This document shows, piece by piece, positions 1-10,914 of a DNA stretch of 64,000 nucleotides. The stretch comes from an uncultured Pirellulaceae bacterium (GTDB lineage Bacteria; Planctomycetota; Planctomycetia; Pirellulales; Pirellulaceae). Every line of letters starts with the position of its first letter. Positions within the stretch are counted from its first letter, which is position 1. The position numbers and the translations under genes were made by a program. The notes below the pieces were generated by a model. The model was not told where the DNA came from and ran no database searches. It was given only the letters and a program-made list of their open reading frames with translations. The stretch covers positions 1 through 64,000 of the forward strand of contig CALFWR010000014.1 in NCBI GenBank assembly GCA_937928555.1, read 5' to 3'.

Positions 1-182
1 CGAAACCGTGGCAAGCTTTGGAGCGCTGGAGTTTTTCGATTGGCAAAGTGCAAGGGCAGGGCAGATGCCGGAGCGGCGGACACGGCAGAGAGATTGGACC
101 GTGTTGAGAAAGCGCAGAATCGCAAACCGGGTTTGGATGTCGGAGTAATTCAGCGTCCTTGATCCGGCCTACAAATACAGCG

Positions 183-2192
183 CTACCCGAGCGACGAATT
201 GAGAACCGTTTCGAGTTCTTCGATCTCGCGTTTGAAGCCGCCGGAGAGGATCGGGAAGCGGCACCAAGTCTTGGGGTCAAGGTTTTTGTCGTCCAGGTGG
301 AACGAAGGCGCGTAGCGCTCGCGTTTCCACTGGTTGCGACACCAGAGACGAAAGAAACGAATCGTCCATGCGCCCAACTGTGCCGAATCGATCTGCGGAT
401 AGTCGACCTTGAGATTCTCAAGGACTTCCATCGGAACCATCTTGTCGCGAATCGCGAAACACTCGATCGCGTCAAGAATTTCATACGGCATCAAATCGCC
501 TTCGTCGGTCTGGTTGTCTTCAGGGGGACGAAGCTCTGCGGTGGGTTGTTGATCGTTGACGGCTTTGAGAGCCGGAATCGCACTGCCGCCAACGGGACCG
601 GACTGTTCCATCCAAACCAGCCACTGGCGAAGATAATCTTTGTCGATCCCGGCGATGGGGCTGATCCCGCCGGATGTATCACCGTCCATCGTCGCGTACC
701 CAACGGCCGCTTCGCTGCGATTGCTGGTGGAAACCAACAATGCATTTTTGATGTTAGCCAGCATCCAGACGCCCGGAGAGCGAACCCGGGCCTGAATGTT
801 TTGCAATGCAATATCGTGCTTTTCCCAGGTCAGCGGTTCACCGATCGCGGCGCTGACGATCGACTGGTAGCCCTGGACCAGCGAGTCGACATCGAATTGG
901 TAATGCGTTGCGTTGACTGCGGCAGCAAGTTCGGCGGCGGCGTTTCGGGTGACATCGCCACTGTTTCGAGTTGACTGGTAAACGGTCGTGAGCAGCCGAC
1001 TGGCCATCTCGTCAACATCGGCAGGAAGGTTTTCGCCGGCAGCGCCGGGGATGGAAAACTTGAGCCGTTCGACGACGCCATCAAAACCAAGTTCGTCGAC
1101 AGAAAGCTCCAGCATGCAGCGAATCAGGGCAACAATGCTGGACGAATCACAGCCACCGCTGAGCGAGACGACGAAGCCTTTGGACCAGCTTTTTCGCAGG
1201 TAGTCAAAGAGCCCCAAGGAGACCGCGCGGGTAAATTCTTCTGCTTTGAGGTCCGTGCCCTGCTCCCATTGCATCTTGATCGGTTCGTTGCGTTGCAGTT
1301 GGCAGGCGGGATAGTCAAAAGTGACTCCAACGACATCTTTTTCGTCGCCATCGATGTCGGGCACAAAACTTCCGGTGCGTGCCCGGGCCATCCGTGTCGC
1401 TTCGATGTTGACGACCGCAGACGTAACCAGGACGGGTTTGAAGGAAAGCCGCTTGCCGCAAGCCAACAGGTTACCGCCGGTGGCGATCATGGCGTCGCCA
1501 TCAAAGATCGCGCGGCCCGATTCGTTGCCGGTAAGATTGCTGTAGATGTAGGAGACATTGAACGCGCGGCTGCCTTCGAGGACAAATCGTTGCCGAACTT
1601 GGTGTTTGTCGAAAGCAAAATGGCTGGCGCTGGGGTTGAGGATAATATCCACGCCACGTTCGGCGAGGCTTGCTCCGGGGCGCGTGCCGACCCATGCGTC
1701 CTCGCAGATTTCGAATCCGATGCGGATGCCTCCGACGTCGAAAAGCAGATCGCCGATCGGGTAAGACCTGTCGCCGACTTCGATTTCTCCGTCGATGCCC
1801 GCCGGCCATGGCTTGAACCAACGCGGCTCGTAATGAATGCCGTCGCCGGCGAGGTGTTGCTTGGAAACAAAGCCGGCGATCGTTCCGTCGACCACTAGGG
1901 CGGCGCAGTTGAAGACACCTCCGGCGTACATCATCGGCAGTCCTAGTGAAACAATCATGCCTTTTGTTTCAGGCACAATTTCGAGCAGGACTTTTTCTGC
2001 CGTCGCACGGATGCCGGGGCTGTGAAATTCGTCTTCGCAGCCGTAACCGGTGACGCAAAGCTCCGGGAGGCAGAGGATGGAGACGTTTTCACTGCGAGCC
2101 TGCTCAATCGCTTCGAGAATGTTCTGTTTGTTGGTGTGCCAATCGATTGGCGTTTGGTTGAGCACGCCGGCGGCGACCTTGACAAGCTTCAT
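183..2192 (-). CDS. nadE: glutamine-dependent NAD+ synthetase (N-terminal nitrilase/amidase + C-terminal synthetase)
   Basis: Translation MKLVKVAAGVLNQTPIDW..., nitrilase motifs (LPELCVTGYGCED, GFEICEDAW), ATP-pyrophosphatase loop SLSGGCDSS, and TSNRSEAAVGYATMDGDTSGGISPIAGIDK. Start placed at internal Met17 of the ORF. Confidence 0.93.
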   Translation of the reverse strand: MKLVKVAAGVLNQTPIDWHTNKQNILEAIEQARSENVSILCLPELCVTGYGCEDEFHSPGIRATAEKVLLEIVPETKGMIVSLGLPMMYAGGVFNCAALVVDGTIAGFVSKQHLAGDGIHYEPRWFKPWPAGIDGEIEVGDRSYPIGDLLFDVGGIRIGFEICEDAWVGTRPGASLAERGVDIILNPSASHFAFDKHQVRQRFVLEGSRAFNVSYIYSNLTGNESGRAIFDGDAMIATGGNLLACGKRLSFKPVLVTSAVVNIEATRMARARTGSFVPDIDGDEKDVVGVTFDYPACQLQRNEPIKMQWEQGTDLKAEEFTRAVSLGLFDYLRKSWSKGFVVSLSGGCDSSSIVALIRCMLELSVDELGFDGVVERLKFSIPGAAGENLPADVDEMASRLLTTVYQSTRNSGDVTRNAAAELAAAVNATHYQFDVDSLVQGYQSIVSAAIGEPLTWEKHDIALQNIQARVRSPGVWMLANIKNALLVSTSNRSEAAVGYATMDGDTSGGISPIAGIDKDYLRQWLVWMEQSGPVGGSAIPALKAVNDQQPTAELRPPEDNQTDEGDLMPYEILDAIECFAIRDKMVPMEVLENLKVDYPQIDSAQLGAWTIRFFRLWCRNQWKRERYAPSFHLDDKNLDPKTWCRFPILSGGFKREIEELETVLNSSLG

Positions 2193-2317
2193 GTTTTTTC
2201 GCACTGGAATCAGGATTGGGCGGTGCAACGGGTGATGCACGGGTTTGGCTTGCGTCTATAATAGGGACTGGGAATAGACTCACATAGTTCACCTGAAAGA
2301 ACTTCAAAGGAGAACCG

Positions 2318-4012
2318 TTGTCAGGCGGTAGTGGAAAACAGGCCAGTTGCTCAAAATGTAGCGCGTCGTTCGCGGTCAAATCGGAAAACGACAAACCGTT
2401 GTGCCCCGATTGCCGGTCCGATGATATCGATGCGTTACTCGAAGGCATCCATCCGGGCATCGAAGCGGGAGCGTCGCGGGCGGATGACCACCCCGGTTCG
2501 CTTCGAATCGATGGACTGGACGATCTGCACCACGATTCGGATTCGTGGAGCATCAGGTGTCCGATTTGCGAATCGACGCTGCTGGTGACCGAGGAACTTA
2601 TTGGGTCCAAGGTCAAGTGTAGCGATTGCTATTCGAAGGTAAATGTGCTGCCCAGGCCCGGTGGTTCAGCGTCTGGTTCCTCGCGGGCCAACAAAAAAAC
2701 GCCCGCATCGCAGTCGCCGGGTGGTGATGTCGGTGCGGATCAATCGGCAGAATCAACATCAGACCTGTTCGAAGATCTGACACCCGCCTCGGAGGACTTC
2801 GGCGAACTGACTTTGGCGCCACCGGTTGAGCTAGATAATGAATTGATTCAGGCAATGCCGTTGGAAGTCACAATCGACGACGCTGTCGAAGAGGACGATG
2901 TGACCCAAGACGGCAACGGGGAAGTTCTCCAACTGGGCGATCCCCCGATCGAGGAAATTGAACCGGCGGTTCCGATGCCTGAAGTTCCGATCGCTGCTGC
3001 TGTAATGCCGACGGTCGAAGATCCGTTTGCCGACGACGATGACGATGACGACGAGATGATCGAATTGATCGACATGCCGCCGGAGATTGCCAATGCGGAT
3101 GTGTCGGCGGCGACACCGGTGGCGATGCCGCGAATCCCGCGACAGAAGAAAACTCCCGATCCGGTCAAAGTCGAAGACGATGCGCCGGTCCGCGTTCATG
3201 CGAAAAACAAAAAGAAACCAAAGCCAGAGAAACCGAACGAGTCCGCTCGCAACGGTGCCAAACCGGCAAAGGATCGTTTGCGAATCGGTGACTTGGGGCC
3301 CGCCGGGGTGTTTGACAAGTCGCTGGCAATGCTGCAGTCGATCGGTGTTTACATATGGGCCGGGTTGGCGATCGTGCTACTGTGGGTAGGCAGTGCCGCC
3401 TGGCACGGCTTTGGCCCGGCGAACCCTACTGAAGGCGCAGCGATGACCAATCGGATCGTCGACTGGGGGGTTGGCATGGCAGTGGGAAGAATCCCCTGCT
3501 GGATTGGCTACACGCTGCTGCTGTTTGTTTCAGGCGTGATATTTCGAGACGCAGCCAACGGGAAAACGACGGTGGAAGAAACCAGACCCACCGATGCATC
3601 GGACTTTTTCAGCACCGCGATGTTGTTTGGATTCAGCATGTTTATTGCGGCCTTGCCGTGGTTGCTGACCGGCTTGCTCAGCGTGATCCTTCCGCTGCAA
3701 TTGATTCTGGCGGTGCTGTTTCTGACTTCTGCCTGGGACAACCAGTCGCCGTACGGGATTGTCTCGGCGACAATATTGACCTCATTTTCGGAATGTCGTG
3801 ATGCGTGGATGGTTTGGGGCAAGTGCATTGCTCTGGCGATTCTGGGTGTGGCGATCGGTGGTGGGATGATGGACATACCTCTTCGCGGCGTGAGTATTTT
3901 TACTTCACTGGTAGGCGCGGTTTTAGTGACGTTTGCGACGTTGATTTATGCAACGGTCACCGGATGGCTGGCTGGCGAAGTTTCCGACACACTCAGCAAG
4001 GAGGTCGACTAG
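2318..4012 (+). CDS. membrane protein with two N-terminal zinc-ribbon motifs and a disordered acidic linker
   Basis: CSKC...CPDC and CPIC...CSDC pairs, acidic low-complexity middle (DDDDDDDE), several C-terminal hydrophobic segments; apparent TTG start. Confidence 0.7.
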   Translation: MSGGSGKQASCSKCSASFAVKSENDKPLCPDCRSDDIDALLEGIHPGIEAGASRADDHPGSLRIDGLDDLHHDSDSWSIRCPICESTLLVTEELIGSKVKCSDCYSKVNVLPRPGGSASGSSRANKKTPASQSPGGDVGADQSAESTSDLFEDLTPASEDFGELTLAPPVELDNELIQAMPLEVTIDDAVEEDDVTQDGNGEVLQLGDPPIEEIEPAVPMPEVPIAAAVMPTVEDPFADDDDDDDEMIELIDMPPEIANADVSAATPVAMPRIPRQKKTPDPVKVEDDAPVRVHAKNKKKPKPEKPNESARNGAKPAKDRLRIGDLGPAGVFDKSLAMLQSIGVYIWAGLAIVLLWVGSAAWHGFGPANPTEGAAMTNRIVDWGVGMAVGRIPCWIGYTLLLFVSGVIFRDAANGKTTVEETRPTDASDFFSTAMLFGFSMFIAALPWLLTGLLSVILPLQLILAVLFLTSAWDNQSPYGIVSATILTSFSECRDAWMVWGKCIALAILGVAIGGGMMDIPLRGVSIFTSLVGAVLVTFATLIYATVTGWLAGEVSDTLSKEVD

Positions 4013-4013
4013 C

Positions 4014-6899
4014 GTGCTCTTTATCACCGCGATCAGAAGTTTAATTTTTCTTGCTGCGTTGTTGGTTCAGCAACCGGCGACACCGCCCACCGCACCGCCA
4101 GCACAGCAGGAGCAGACCGGCAAGGCCGATGCGGAGACTGTCGAATCGGTCAAACGATGGGTCGGGCTATTGTCGAGTCCCATATTTGAGCGACGCCAGG
4201 AAGCGACACGGGAATTGTGGCAGTTGGGGCCCAAGGCGCTTCCAGAGCTGGAGAGCTGGGCATCGCGTTCACGGGGCGACGCGTTGATCCGCCTGAATGA
4301 CCTGATCCTGTTTGCGCGCTGCGACGTCGGGCCGGAGGAGAACGAAAACGTGATTGATTGCGTGTCAGGTTTTTTGGAGCGTGAGTACACCGTCCAGCGA
4401 CGGTCTCTTGAAAAACTGTGCTTCCTTGACCGACGACCGGCTGCGTTTCGACTGGTCGAATTAGTGGAAGATAACGAAACGAGAATCAAGCTTCGCAGGG
4501 TTTGCACCAGCTCGATCGACGATGCCAAAAAGGCTTTGCGCAGCGAGGATAGCGAGAAAATCAAAGCGTGGATCGAAGATCCAACATCCAAAAGCAGCTT
4601 CAAGGCGGCCTACTATTACTGGCGTTGGATGCGAGGCGAATTGGATGACGAGATCAAAGCGCTAAAAGAGCAGGTCAAGCCTGAATTGGAAGCAGGTGCG
4701 AAGTACAAAGTGGCGTTGGAAAAATTCAAAAAGAAAAAAGGGGCTCAACGACGCAAGAAAGACAAAATGAACCCGCCCAAGGTTCCGTCTCAGGAAATCC
4801 TGCGTGACCTGATTGGAGTGCTTCGTTTTCAGCGGCGGGCAAAGGAGGCTGCGGAATACGCGAACGAGGTCGTGAATGAGTCGAAGCGACGCGAGCTAAC
4901 GCACACCATTCTGATGGAAAGCGGCGACTGGTCGTCGCTTCAATCGCTGATCGTGAGTGCCAAACAGGACGAGGACGAGGACGAAGAAGGCATTGACCAG
5001 GACGCAGACGAAGACACGCAAACCAAAAAGCCGCCCAAAGATGGGCTCGCCTACACCGCTGATGGTTACAAAAAAGCGTTGATCGAATTCTACGCAGGTG
5101 ATGAAAAAGCTTTTGCCGCATCGCTCAGCGAAATCAAGAAAGGTTTGAAGCCCGGGTCAAGCAAAAGCACTTACCGGGAGTTTCTGGATTACACCCTTGA
5201 GCGGGAGCCGGATGAACCGGAAGAGAATAATAAGAAAAAGAAGAAGCTCACCAGGAGCTACACGATGTTTACGACGCTGGCCAGCCAGCGCCGCTACGAT
5301 GAATTGTTTGACCTTTTCGGGTGGAACACCGTTGAGCAGCGGATCAAATATTTCAAACGCAGGCTTTCGACGATCAAGGCGGTAGCGAGTTCGGCGAGGT
5401 TGATCCGCAAAGCAAATGTGCTTGAAGAGCTTGCCGTCAAAGAAATTGAAAAGCTTGACGACCGTCGGCAGCAGATGACCAATCACTATCAGCAAGCGGT
5501 ACGACTGGTCGCGTCCCTAGGGATGACAGAAGAGTCCGAATACTACTTGCGGCGGTTCTATTTTGAACTCGCTGGCGACAGGGAATTTGATTTCGTGGCC
5601 AAAGCAGTGATCGTCGCGCTTCAAAGTCAGGGTGCGTATCAGTCGGCGATGGAGATTGCTTCAATTGAAGCAAAACGCACCGACGACGGGGATGCTTTTT
5701 CACTGGTTTTGAAAACCTACGATGCGCGGGGACGGATCCTGAACAACGATGCGATTTCGGAACTGGAAAGCAAACTCAAGGATTCAATCAAAGACCCGTC
5801 TGAACGCTACAAAGTCATCGCCAAACTGGTCAAAAGCCCCGCTGCCAGCGAGACATGGAAGGACATCGACATCTGGTCCGAATTTGACCGCTACGGGATC
5901 ACGTTTGGCAATGGCCCTGCCGATCAGCTTTTTCGAATCTGGCACATCGATGAGAAATTCCTGTCACGGTCGACGAGATCCAATGAGCCTATCGTGCTTG
6001 CGAGAGACTGCGTCTCGTCAGGGAATTATTTGCAAGCCGGCCAACTGTTTGAAACGTTGGCTTCTTCCAACGATTCGCATTCCTACTTTGGCAAAGCAGC
6101 GTGGGCTTACCGCAAGGCGGGCAACGAGCAGAAAGCACAAGTCATGCAAATGCTTTTCATGCTCGACTTTGAGCCGGATGATGCTTACGAATACTTGGAT
6201 GAATTCAATGGCGAACAATGGCAGATGATCGCGTTTGATGCGATGCGACTACATGACTGCCTGCGGGAAGATAGCATTGGCGAAAACTGCTACTATCTGT
6301 GGCGAATGACCGAACAGGACGAAAAAGGATTTGTTGATCCGTTTCAGGCGATGATCCGAACCCAGCTTTTGCGGCTGTACTATATCGACTCGCCGTACCT
6401 CGACGACAGCGAGCAAGACATTGCGCGATTCGTACGCGGGGGCTTTGCCAACGGCAATATTGAAACCGCCGCACGCTGGTACCGAAAGATTCTCAAGCAC
6501 CGCGCGGCCGATGCAAGCCTGTGCGAATCGGTATTTCCGCTGCTAATCAAAAGCAACCAGACCGAAACGTTGGACGACCTATTTATGCTGACATCAGAAG
6601 AATTTTACAAAGTGCTTTCGCGGTTTCCCGACAGCCCGTTGCTGTTGAACAACTACGCGTGGGTCTGTGCCAAAGCGAAAAAGAATCTGGACAATGCGAT
6701 TGAGTTGTCGCAAAAATCGGTCAAACTTCGTCCCGGCAACCCGCAGTATTGGGATACCCTTGCGGAGCTTTATTTTGCCAATGGAGAAAAGCAAAAAGCG
6801 ATCGAAGCAATCCGCAGGTCGATTGAACTGGCCCCCGAGACAAAACGTTATCGTGAGCAACTGAAGAAGTTTGAAGGCACCCGGGCGACTAACGGATAA
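4014..6899 (+). CDS. secreted/periplasmic TPR-like repeat protein
   Basis: In-frame GTG at 4014 gives a signal-peptide-like N-terminus (LFITAIRSLIFLAALLV); C-terminal TPR-like NPQYWDTLAELYFANGEKQKAIEAIRRSIELAP. Confidence 0.7.
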   Translation: MLFITAIRSLIFLAALLVQQPATPPTAPPAQQEQTGKADAETVESVKRWVGLLSSPIFERRQEATRELWQLGPKALPELESWASRSRGDALIRLNDLILFARCDVGPEENENVIDCVSGFLEREYTVQRRSLEKLCFLDRRPAAFRLVELVEDNETRIKLRRVCTSSIDDAKKALRSEDSEKIKAWIEDPTSKSSFKAAYYYWRWMRGELDDEIKALKEQVKPELEAGAKYKVALEKFKKKKGAQRRKKDKMNPPKVPSQEILRDLIGVLRFQRRAKEAAEYANEVVNESKRRELTHTILMESGDWSSLQSLIVSAKQDEDEDEEGIDQDADEDTQTKKPPKDGLAYTADGYKKALIEFYAGDEKAFAASLSEIKKGLKPGSSKSTYREFLDYTLEREPDEPEENNKKKKKLTRSYTMFTTLASQRRYDELFDLFGWNTVEQRIKYFKRRLSTIKAVASSARLIRKANVLEELAVKEIEKLDDRRQQMTNHYQQAVRLVASLGMTEESEYYLRRFYFELAGDREFDFVAKAVIVALQSQGAYQSAMEIASIEAKRTDDGDAFSLVLKTYDARGRILNNDAISELESKLKDSIKDPSERYKVIAKLVKSPAASETWKDIDIWSEFDRYGITFGNGPADQLFRIWHIDEKFLSRSTRSNEPIVLARDCVSSGNYLQAGQLFETLASSNDSHSYFGKAAWAYRKAGNEQKAQVMQMLFMLDFEPDDAYEYLDEFNGEQWQMIAFDAMRLHDCLREDSIGENCYYLWRMTEQDEKGFVDPFQAMIRTQLLRLYYIDSPYLDDSEQDIARFVRGGFANGNIETAARWYRKILKHRAADASLCESVFPLLIKSNQTETLDDLFMLTSEEFYKVLSRFPDSPLLLNNYAWVCAKAKKNLDNAIELSQKSVKLRPGNPQYWDTLAELYFANGEKQKAIEAIRRSIELAPETKRYREQLKKFEGTRATNG

Positions 6900-6938
6900 C
6901 TTTGGTACCGCCGGACTGCGATGGCTTGCAGCCGGGAG

Positions 6939-7607
6939 CTAACTGCCCTGGCCGGTAGTCTTGATACGGGATTCGGCCAACTGCACTAGCTCTGCAACGA
7001 CCTGATCGATCGACTTGTTGTCGGTGTCAACTTCGACCGCATCTGCGGCTCGAACCAGCTTTCCAACAGGGCGGTTAACGTCCTGTTGGTCGCGAATTTT
7101 TTGGTCCGCAATCACCTGATCAAAATCGACGTACTGACCTGCGGCCTTCATTTGATCGGCTCGCCTGATCGCACGAAACTGCGGCGAGGCGGTCAGGAAG
7201 ATTTTCAGAAAGGCATCGGGAAAAGCTATCGTTCCCTGGTCGCGGCCTTCGCAAACGAAATTGCCTGTGGATGCGATCTGACGCTGCAAGCCCACCAGAC
7301 GACTGCGAATTTCCGCATGGTCCGCCACGTGGACGATGCTACGGGTGACGAGCGGATCACGGATCTGGACAGAGGCATCAACGCCGTCAACGAACACGCT
7401 TTCTCCGTCAAACCGGATATCGATTGCTTGAGCCAAAGCGAGAAGCGCATCGCCGTCGTCGAACTGCACGCCGCGATCGATCGCCGCCCAGGTCACGGCC
7501 CGATACATCGCTCCGGTATCGAGAAAAGCAAAGCCCAATCGCTGGGCAAGCCGACGGGTCACGGTGCTTTTTCCCGCACCGGCCGGCCCGTCAATCGCGA
7601 TCACCAT
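6939..7607 (-). CDS. cmk: cytidylate kinase
   Basis: MVIAIDGPAGAGKSTVTRRLAQRLGFAFLDTGAMYRAVTWAAI, VCEGRDQGTIAFPDA. Confidence 0.93.
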   Translation of the reverse strand: MVIAIDGPAGAGKSTVTRRLAQRLGFAFLDTGAMYRAVTWAAIDRGVQFDDGDALLALAQAIDIRFDGESVFVDGVDASVQIRDPLVTRSIVHVADHAEIRSRLVGLQRQIASTGNFVCEGRDQGTIAFPDAFLKIFLTASPQFRAIRRADQMKAAGQYVDFDQVIADQKIRDQQDVNRPVGKLVRAADAVEVDTDNKSIDQVVAELVQLAESRIKTTGQGS

Positions 7608-7713
7608 ATGGCATCCTCACTGCAAATAGGACGGGATTTCCGTCAGTCGTTAAATCTATGCGGCACTCTGCACGCGTTTTACAAAGTGTTGCCCTGGTCG
7701 GGGAACGTGCCCG

Positions 7714-10590
7714 CTATTGAAAATTTAGCAGCAGTTGGAAAAAGTCGAAAGCGCCACAGTCAAATTGGCACGACCACCAGTTTTCAGATTGCCCCTGAGT
7801 GGATTCGACGGCCAGCTCGCGGATCGATTCGTTGGCGAATGATTCTTTGGTGGCAGAGAGAATCTTTCGTTGGGAGTAGAGTTTCAGCGGTCCGTTCTGG
7901 CCGTGGACTTCCTGGAATCGAATTCGAACAGAATCACAGCGACTGTCGGCGGCAGCAAAAACCGGTTGCATGGAAGTGACAACAATGTTGCGATTGGCAA
8001 TGTGAATTCCTGCCAATGGATCGGCATTGATTGCAATCGGCGGGACCGATTCTGAAATGGCGGTTTGCATAATATTGGGGACGTCGATCGCATAGGCAAA
8101 ATCAAAACTGCAATCGGCATCGCATTGGCGGGCTGCAAGTGTGGTTTCGAGTTTGTTTCGCTCAGTCCGGGTGTGCAGCGGAAGCCCTTTGCAGAGCAGG
8201 GCAAAACGGTGGTCGGCGTCGATGACTTCGATAAAGTGCGCGGCGTTGATTTGCGGCTTGCGCACATCCTGGCGAGTGCCCACGCTGTCGCAAGCAAGCG
8301 ACGACGCTTCGCTGGCCCAGGCAGTGCGCAGGCAAAATGTTCCGCCGGAATCCAGCAGTTTCTGGCCTAGGTCGGTCGGCTGGATATCGACATGGACATC
8401 GATCAGTTTTCGTCCACGAGAGAGTGTTGTTGTTTGCTGAAACGACGCGAGCGTCTGGCTGCCGTCGAGCAGTTTTCCGCTTGCTGTTATGTGGGAGCGA
8501 ATTCTCGAATCGCGAACCGTTTCAAGTTTTTCGCAGACGTTCTGGCCGTAGCGGGCTTTGCCGGACCCGTTGAGCCTTGCAGAGACCTGCTGACCGAAAA
8601 GGCTGCCGCGTTTGCCGTAGAAAGCAACGCCCTTGATGCCGCCCGACTGCGGGTCGATGCGGACTTCGAAGCTCTCGTTCTGCAACCTGTTTTCGTTGTC
8701 GACAAAGGGGGCTTTTGCAAGGTCCGTCGTTTCGGGCGGCGATGGGCCGGGCAGTGCGACGGTCTGCATGCCGTTGAGCTTGGTGACTGTCTCCCAGCCT
8801 CGGGGCGAATTGGCGGCGAAACGAAATTTTCCCCGGGAGGCGAATTCAGGACCGCTGTGCCCGCTCACCGTGGCGTGAGACTGAGTGGTCCAGACGGCAG
8901 GATTGAAGAGCGATGCAGGGCCGTCGGTCGTGGCTTTGATGTCGCTTGTCAGCCGAATCAGTTCGTCGTCAATGTCGGCGCTGGAATCGCCCGCCGCTGC
9001 AGACTCGATTTTGTTTTGGAGTTGGTTGCCTTGCTCCAGAAGCAGTGCGATTTTTGTGTTGTCACAGGAATTGGCAAGGGCCAGTTGGCAGGCGAGTGAG
9101 CGGACTGAAAAGAGTTGATACCAGCGCCGCCAATAGGTAACGGCGGTTGCGATGTCCTGATTTGGCCACGCGTTTTCATACTCGTCGGCTTCGAAGTGAT
9201 CACCGTAACCGGGATCGTAGGCTTCACGAAAACAGGCTTCTGCGGTCACGAAATCACCCAGCGGATTACCGAACTGACAGGAAGCCTTGAGGTCGTCGTA
9301 GGCCGTACAGGACTGGCCGGGCCAGCGAGCAAAGACCACCGTCGCGGTATGGGTCGAATCAAGTTCGGTTCCAATCTTTGGACCCAAACCCAAAAACGAT
9401 CCGTCATTGGCGGCGTTGAGGGCTCTTTCTCCCAGCGCCATCACCGAGGAGCCATCGATACCATTCCAACGGATGCAATTGGAAGAACTGCGGGGGTACT
9501 TTGTTGCGTCGAGGGTAAAGTGCATCGCACCGGCAAAGCCAAGTCCTTCCAGGAGGCGAGGGGTCAGATGATGAAGCCCGGATTTTCGCCGCATGTAAAC
9601 CCCAGGGCTCACGCCAAGGTGCTTTGCGAAAGCCTCGCGTCCGACAAGGAGCTGGTTCAAGCCCGATTCGATGGACATCACTCCGAGCGGAAGTTCACCT
9701 GCTTCACCACCGACAACCGACAGGCTTTCGGAGTCAACCCGGTCGCGAATCGCGCGGGTCAAATCGGGACAGGTGTCGGCAATAGATTGCAGTGTTTCGC
9801 CGTGAAGGAGAATGTTCGTTGCTTGCCGATGGTTGACTTCGGCTGTGATTTTTTCGGAGCGTGTGCCGCGGTGAGTCAGAACAACATCGAGCAATTCGGC
9901 GGAAACCGGGTAGTAGCGGTTTCGTTCTTCGATCAGCAAGTCAAAGGCAGCCTGAAGCTTTGCCCGGGCCGTTTCTTTAGAGGAACCGGCAGACTCGGCA
10001 GCGGCAAAAGCTGCCGCCCGGGTGGCGTCGTTAAACTTTTCGACATCAAGTTCTGATGAAAAACGCAGTTGCCGGGTCATCAATTCGACTTGAAGGCGAA
10101 CGTATCCCAACGCAAAGAAGCCTTTGACGAGATCGTCTGCGACTTTTGAGTCGATCCCGATCTGATCGAGAAACTGATTGCGGTCATCGCAATGAACGAC
10201 CGTCGCACCGGCTTGGGCGGCAGCGGACGCGAACCCCGCGTGGATCTTGTCCGACGCGTGAGCCGCCACAGCGACCAGGCTGCCTTGCCAATGGTTGTTG
10301 AATTGTTCGCAGTCGAACAGTTCGTCGCCCTCAGCCCAGTCTTCGGTGTTTTCGTAGTAGATTTGCTGCAGCCGGTTTTGTCGTTGGATTTCGGCTTCTT
10401 CGTCGTTGGAAACCGTATCTTCGGCGGGATGCCAATCCGGGATCGATCCGCAATGGTGAATCAGCAGCGGATGCCATAGCGCGGTCCAAGCGTGATGCAG
10501 GCTACTGGCAGATTTTTCGCTCAGGTGAACGGGAAAGTCTTCGAGGTGGCGACAGGGGAACAGTGTGATCAGACGGGAAAATTTTTCCAT
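7714..10590 (-). CDS. large glycoside-hydrolase-like protein (possible GH38/GH57-type fold)
   Basis: 959-aa ORF from internal Met (MEKFSRLITLFPCRHLEDF); N-terminal region resembles a polysaccharide deacetylase/GH38-57-like (beta/alpha) domain, C-terminal half beta-rich. Family is tentative. Confidence 0.5.
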   Translation of the reverse strand: MEKFSRLITLFPCRHLEDFPVHLSEKSASSLHHAWTALWHPLLIHHCGSIPDWHPAEDTVSNDEEAEIQRQNRLQQIYYENTEDWAEGDELFDCEQFNNHWQGSLVAVAAHASDKIHAGFASAAAQAGATVVHCDDRNQFLDQIGIDSKVADDLVKGFFALGYVRLQVELMTRQLRFSSELDVEKFNDATRAAAFAAAESAGSSKETARAKLQAAFDLLIEERNRYYPVSAELLDVVLTHRGTRSEKITAEVNHRQATNILLHGETLQSIADTCPDLTRAIRDRVDSESLSVVGGEAGELPLGVMSIESGLNQLLVGREAFAKHLGVSPGVYMRRKSGLHHLTPRLLEGLGFAGAMHFTLDATKYPRSSSNCIRWNGIDGSSVMALGERALNAANDGSFLGLGPKIGTELDSTHTATVVFARWPGQSCTAYDDLKASCQFGNPLGDFVTAEACFREAYDPGYGDHFEADEYENAWPNQDIATAVTYWRRWYQLFSVRSLACQLALANSCDNTKIALLLEQGNQLQNKIESAAAGDSSADIDDELIRLTSDIKATTDGPASLFNPAVWTTQSHATVSGHSGPEFASRGKFRFAANSPRGWETVTKLNGMQTVALPGPSPPETTDLAKAPFVDNENRLQNESFEVRIDPQSGGIKGVAFYGKRGSLFGQQVSARLNGSGKARYGQNVCEKLETVRDSRIRSHITASGKLLDGSQTLASFQQTTTLSRGRKLIDVHVDIQPTDLGQKLLDSGGTFCLRTAWASEASSLACDSVGTRQDVRKPQINAAHFIEVIDADHRFALLCKGLPLHTRTERNKLETTLAARQCDADCSFDFAYAIDVPNIMQTAISESVPPIAINADPLAGIHIANRNIVVTSMQPVFAAADSRCDSVRIRFQEVHGQNGPLKLYSQRKILSATKESFANESIRELAVESTQGQSENWWSCQFDCGAFDFFQLLLNFQ

Positions 10591-10914
10591 GGAAGGGATT
10601 TGTGTGGGGAACTTTTGTCTGATTTGCTTCGTCGTATGGGTACTGGTCAGCCCGCCGCGTGTCGGTAACTCAGGCAATGAGGATCGTGAGGCCCAGGCAG
10701 GGCGTACAACCCACGCATACGGCGACCGGTTTGTTGAAGGTTTTTATCCGAGTAAAACAGGGATAATTTGACATTTTGGGGCATCCTTCACTAGAGTATA
10801 ACGTGGGAGAATCCTTCCCGAAAACGCAACATTGTTGCGACTTTCATCAGGCACTGAGCGTAGACGATTTTTTGTTTGCGTGGATACAGGTGCCAAGACA
10901 AAAAAGGCTGACTC

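Noticed and set aside
183-974. 159..974 plus-strand ORF at the window start
   Set aside because: Antisense to nadE.
9115-10056. 313-aa plus-strand ORF
   Set aside because: Antisense to the large glycoside-hydrolase-like gene with no protein-like features.
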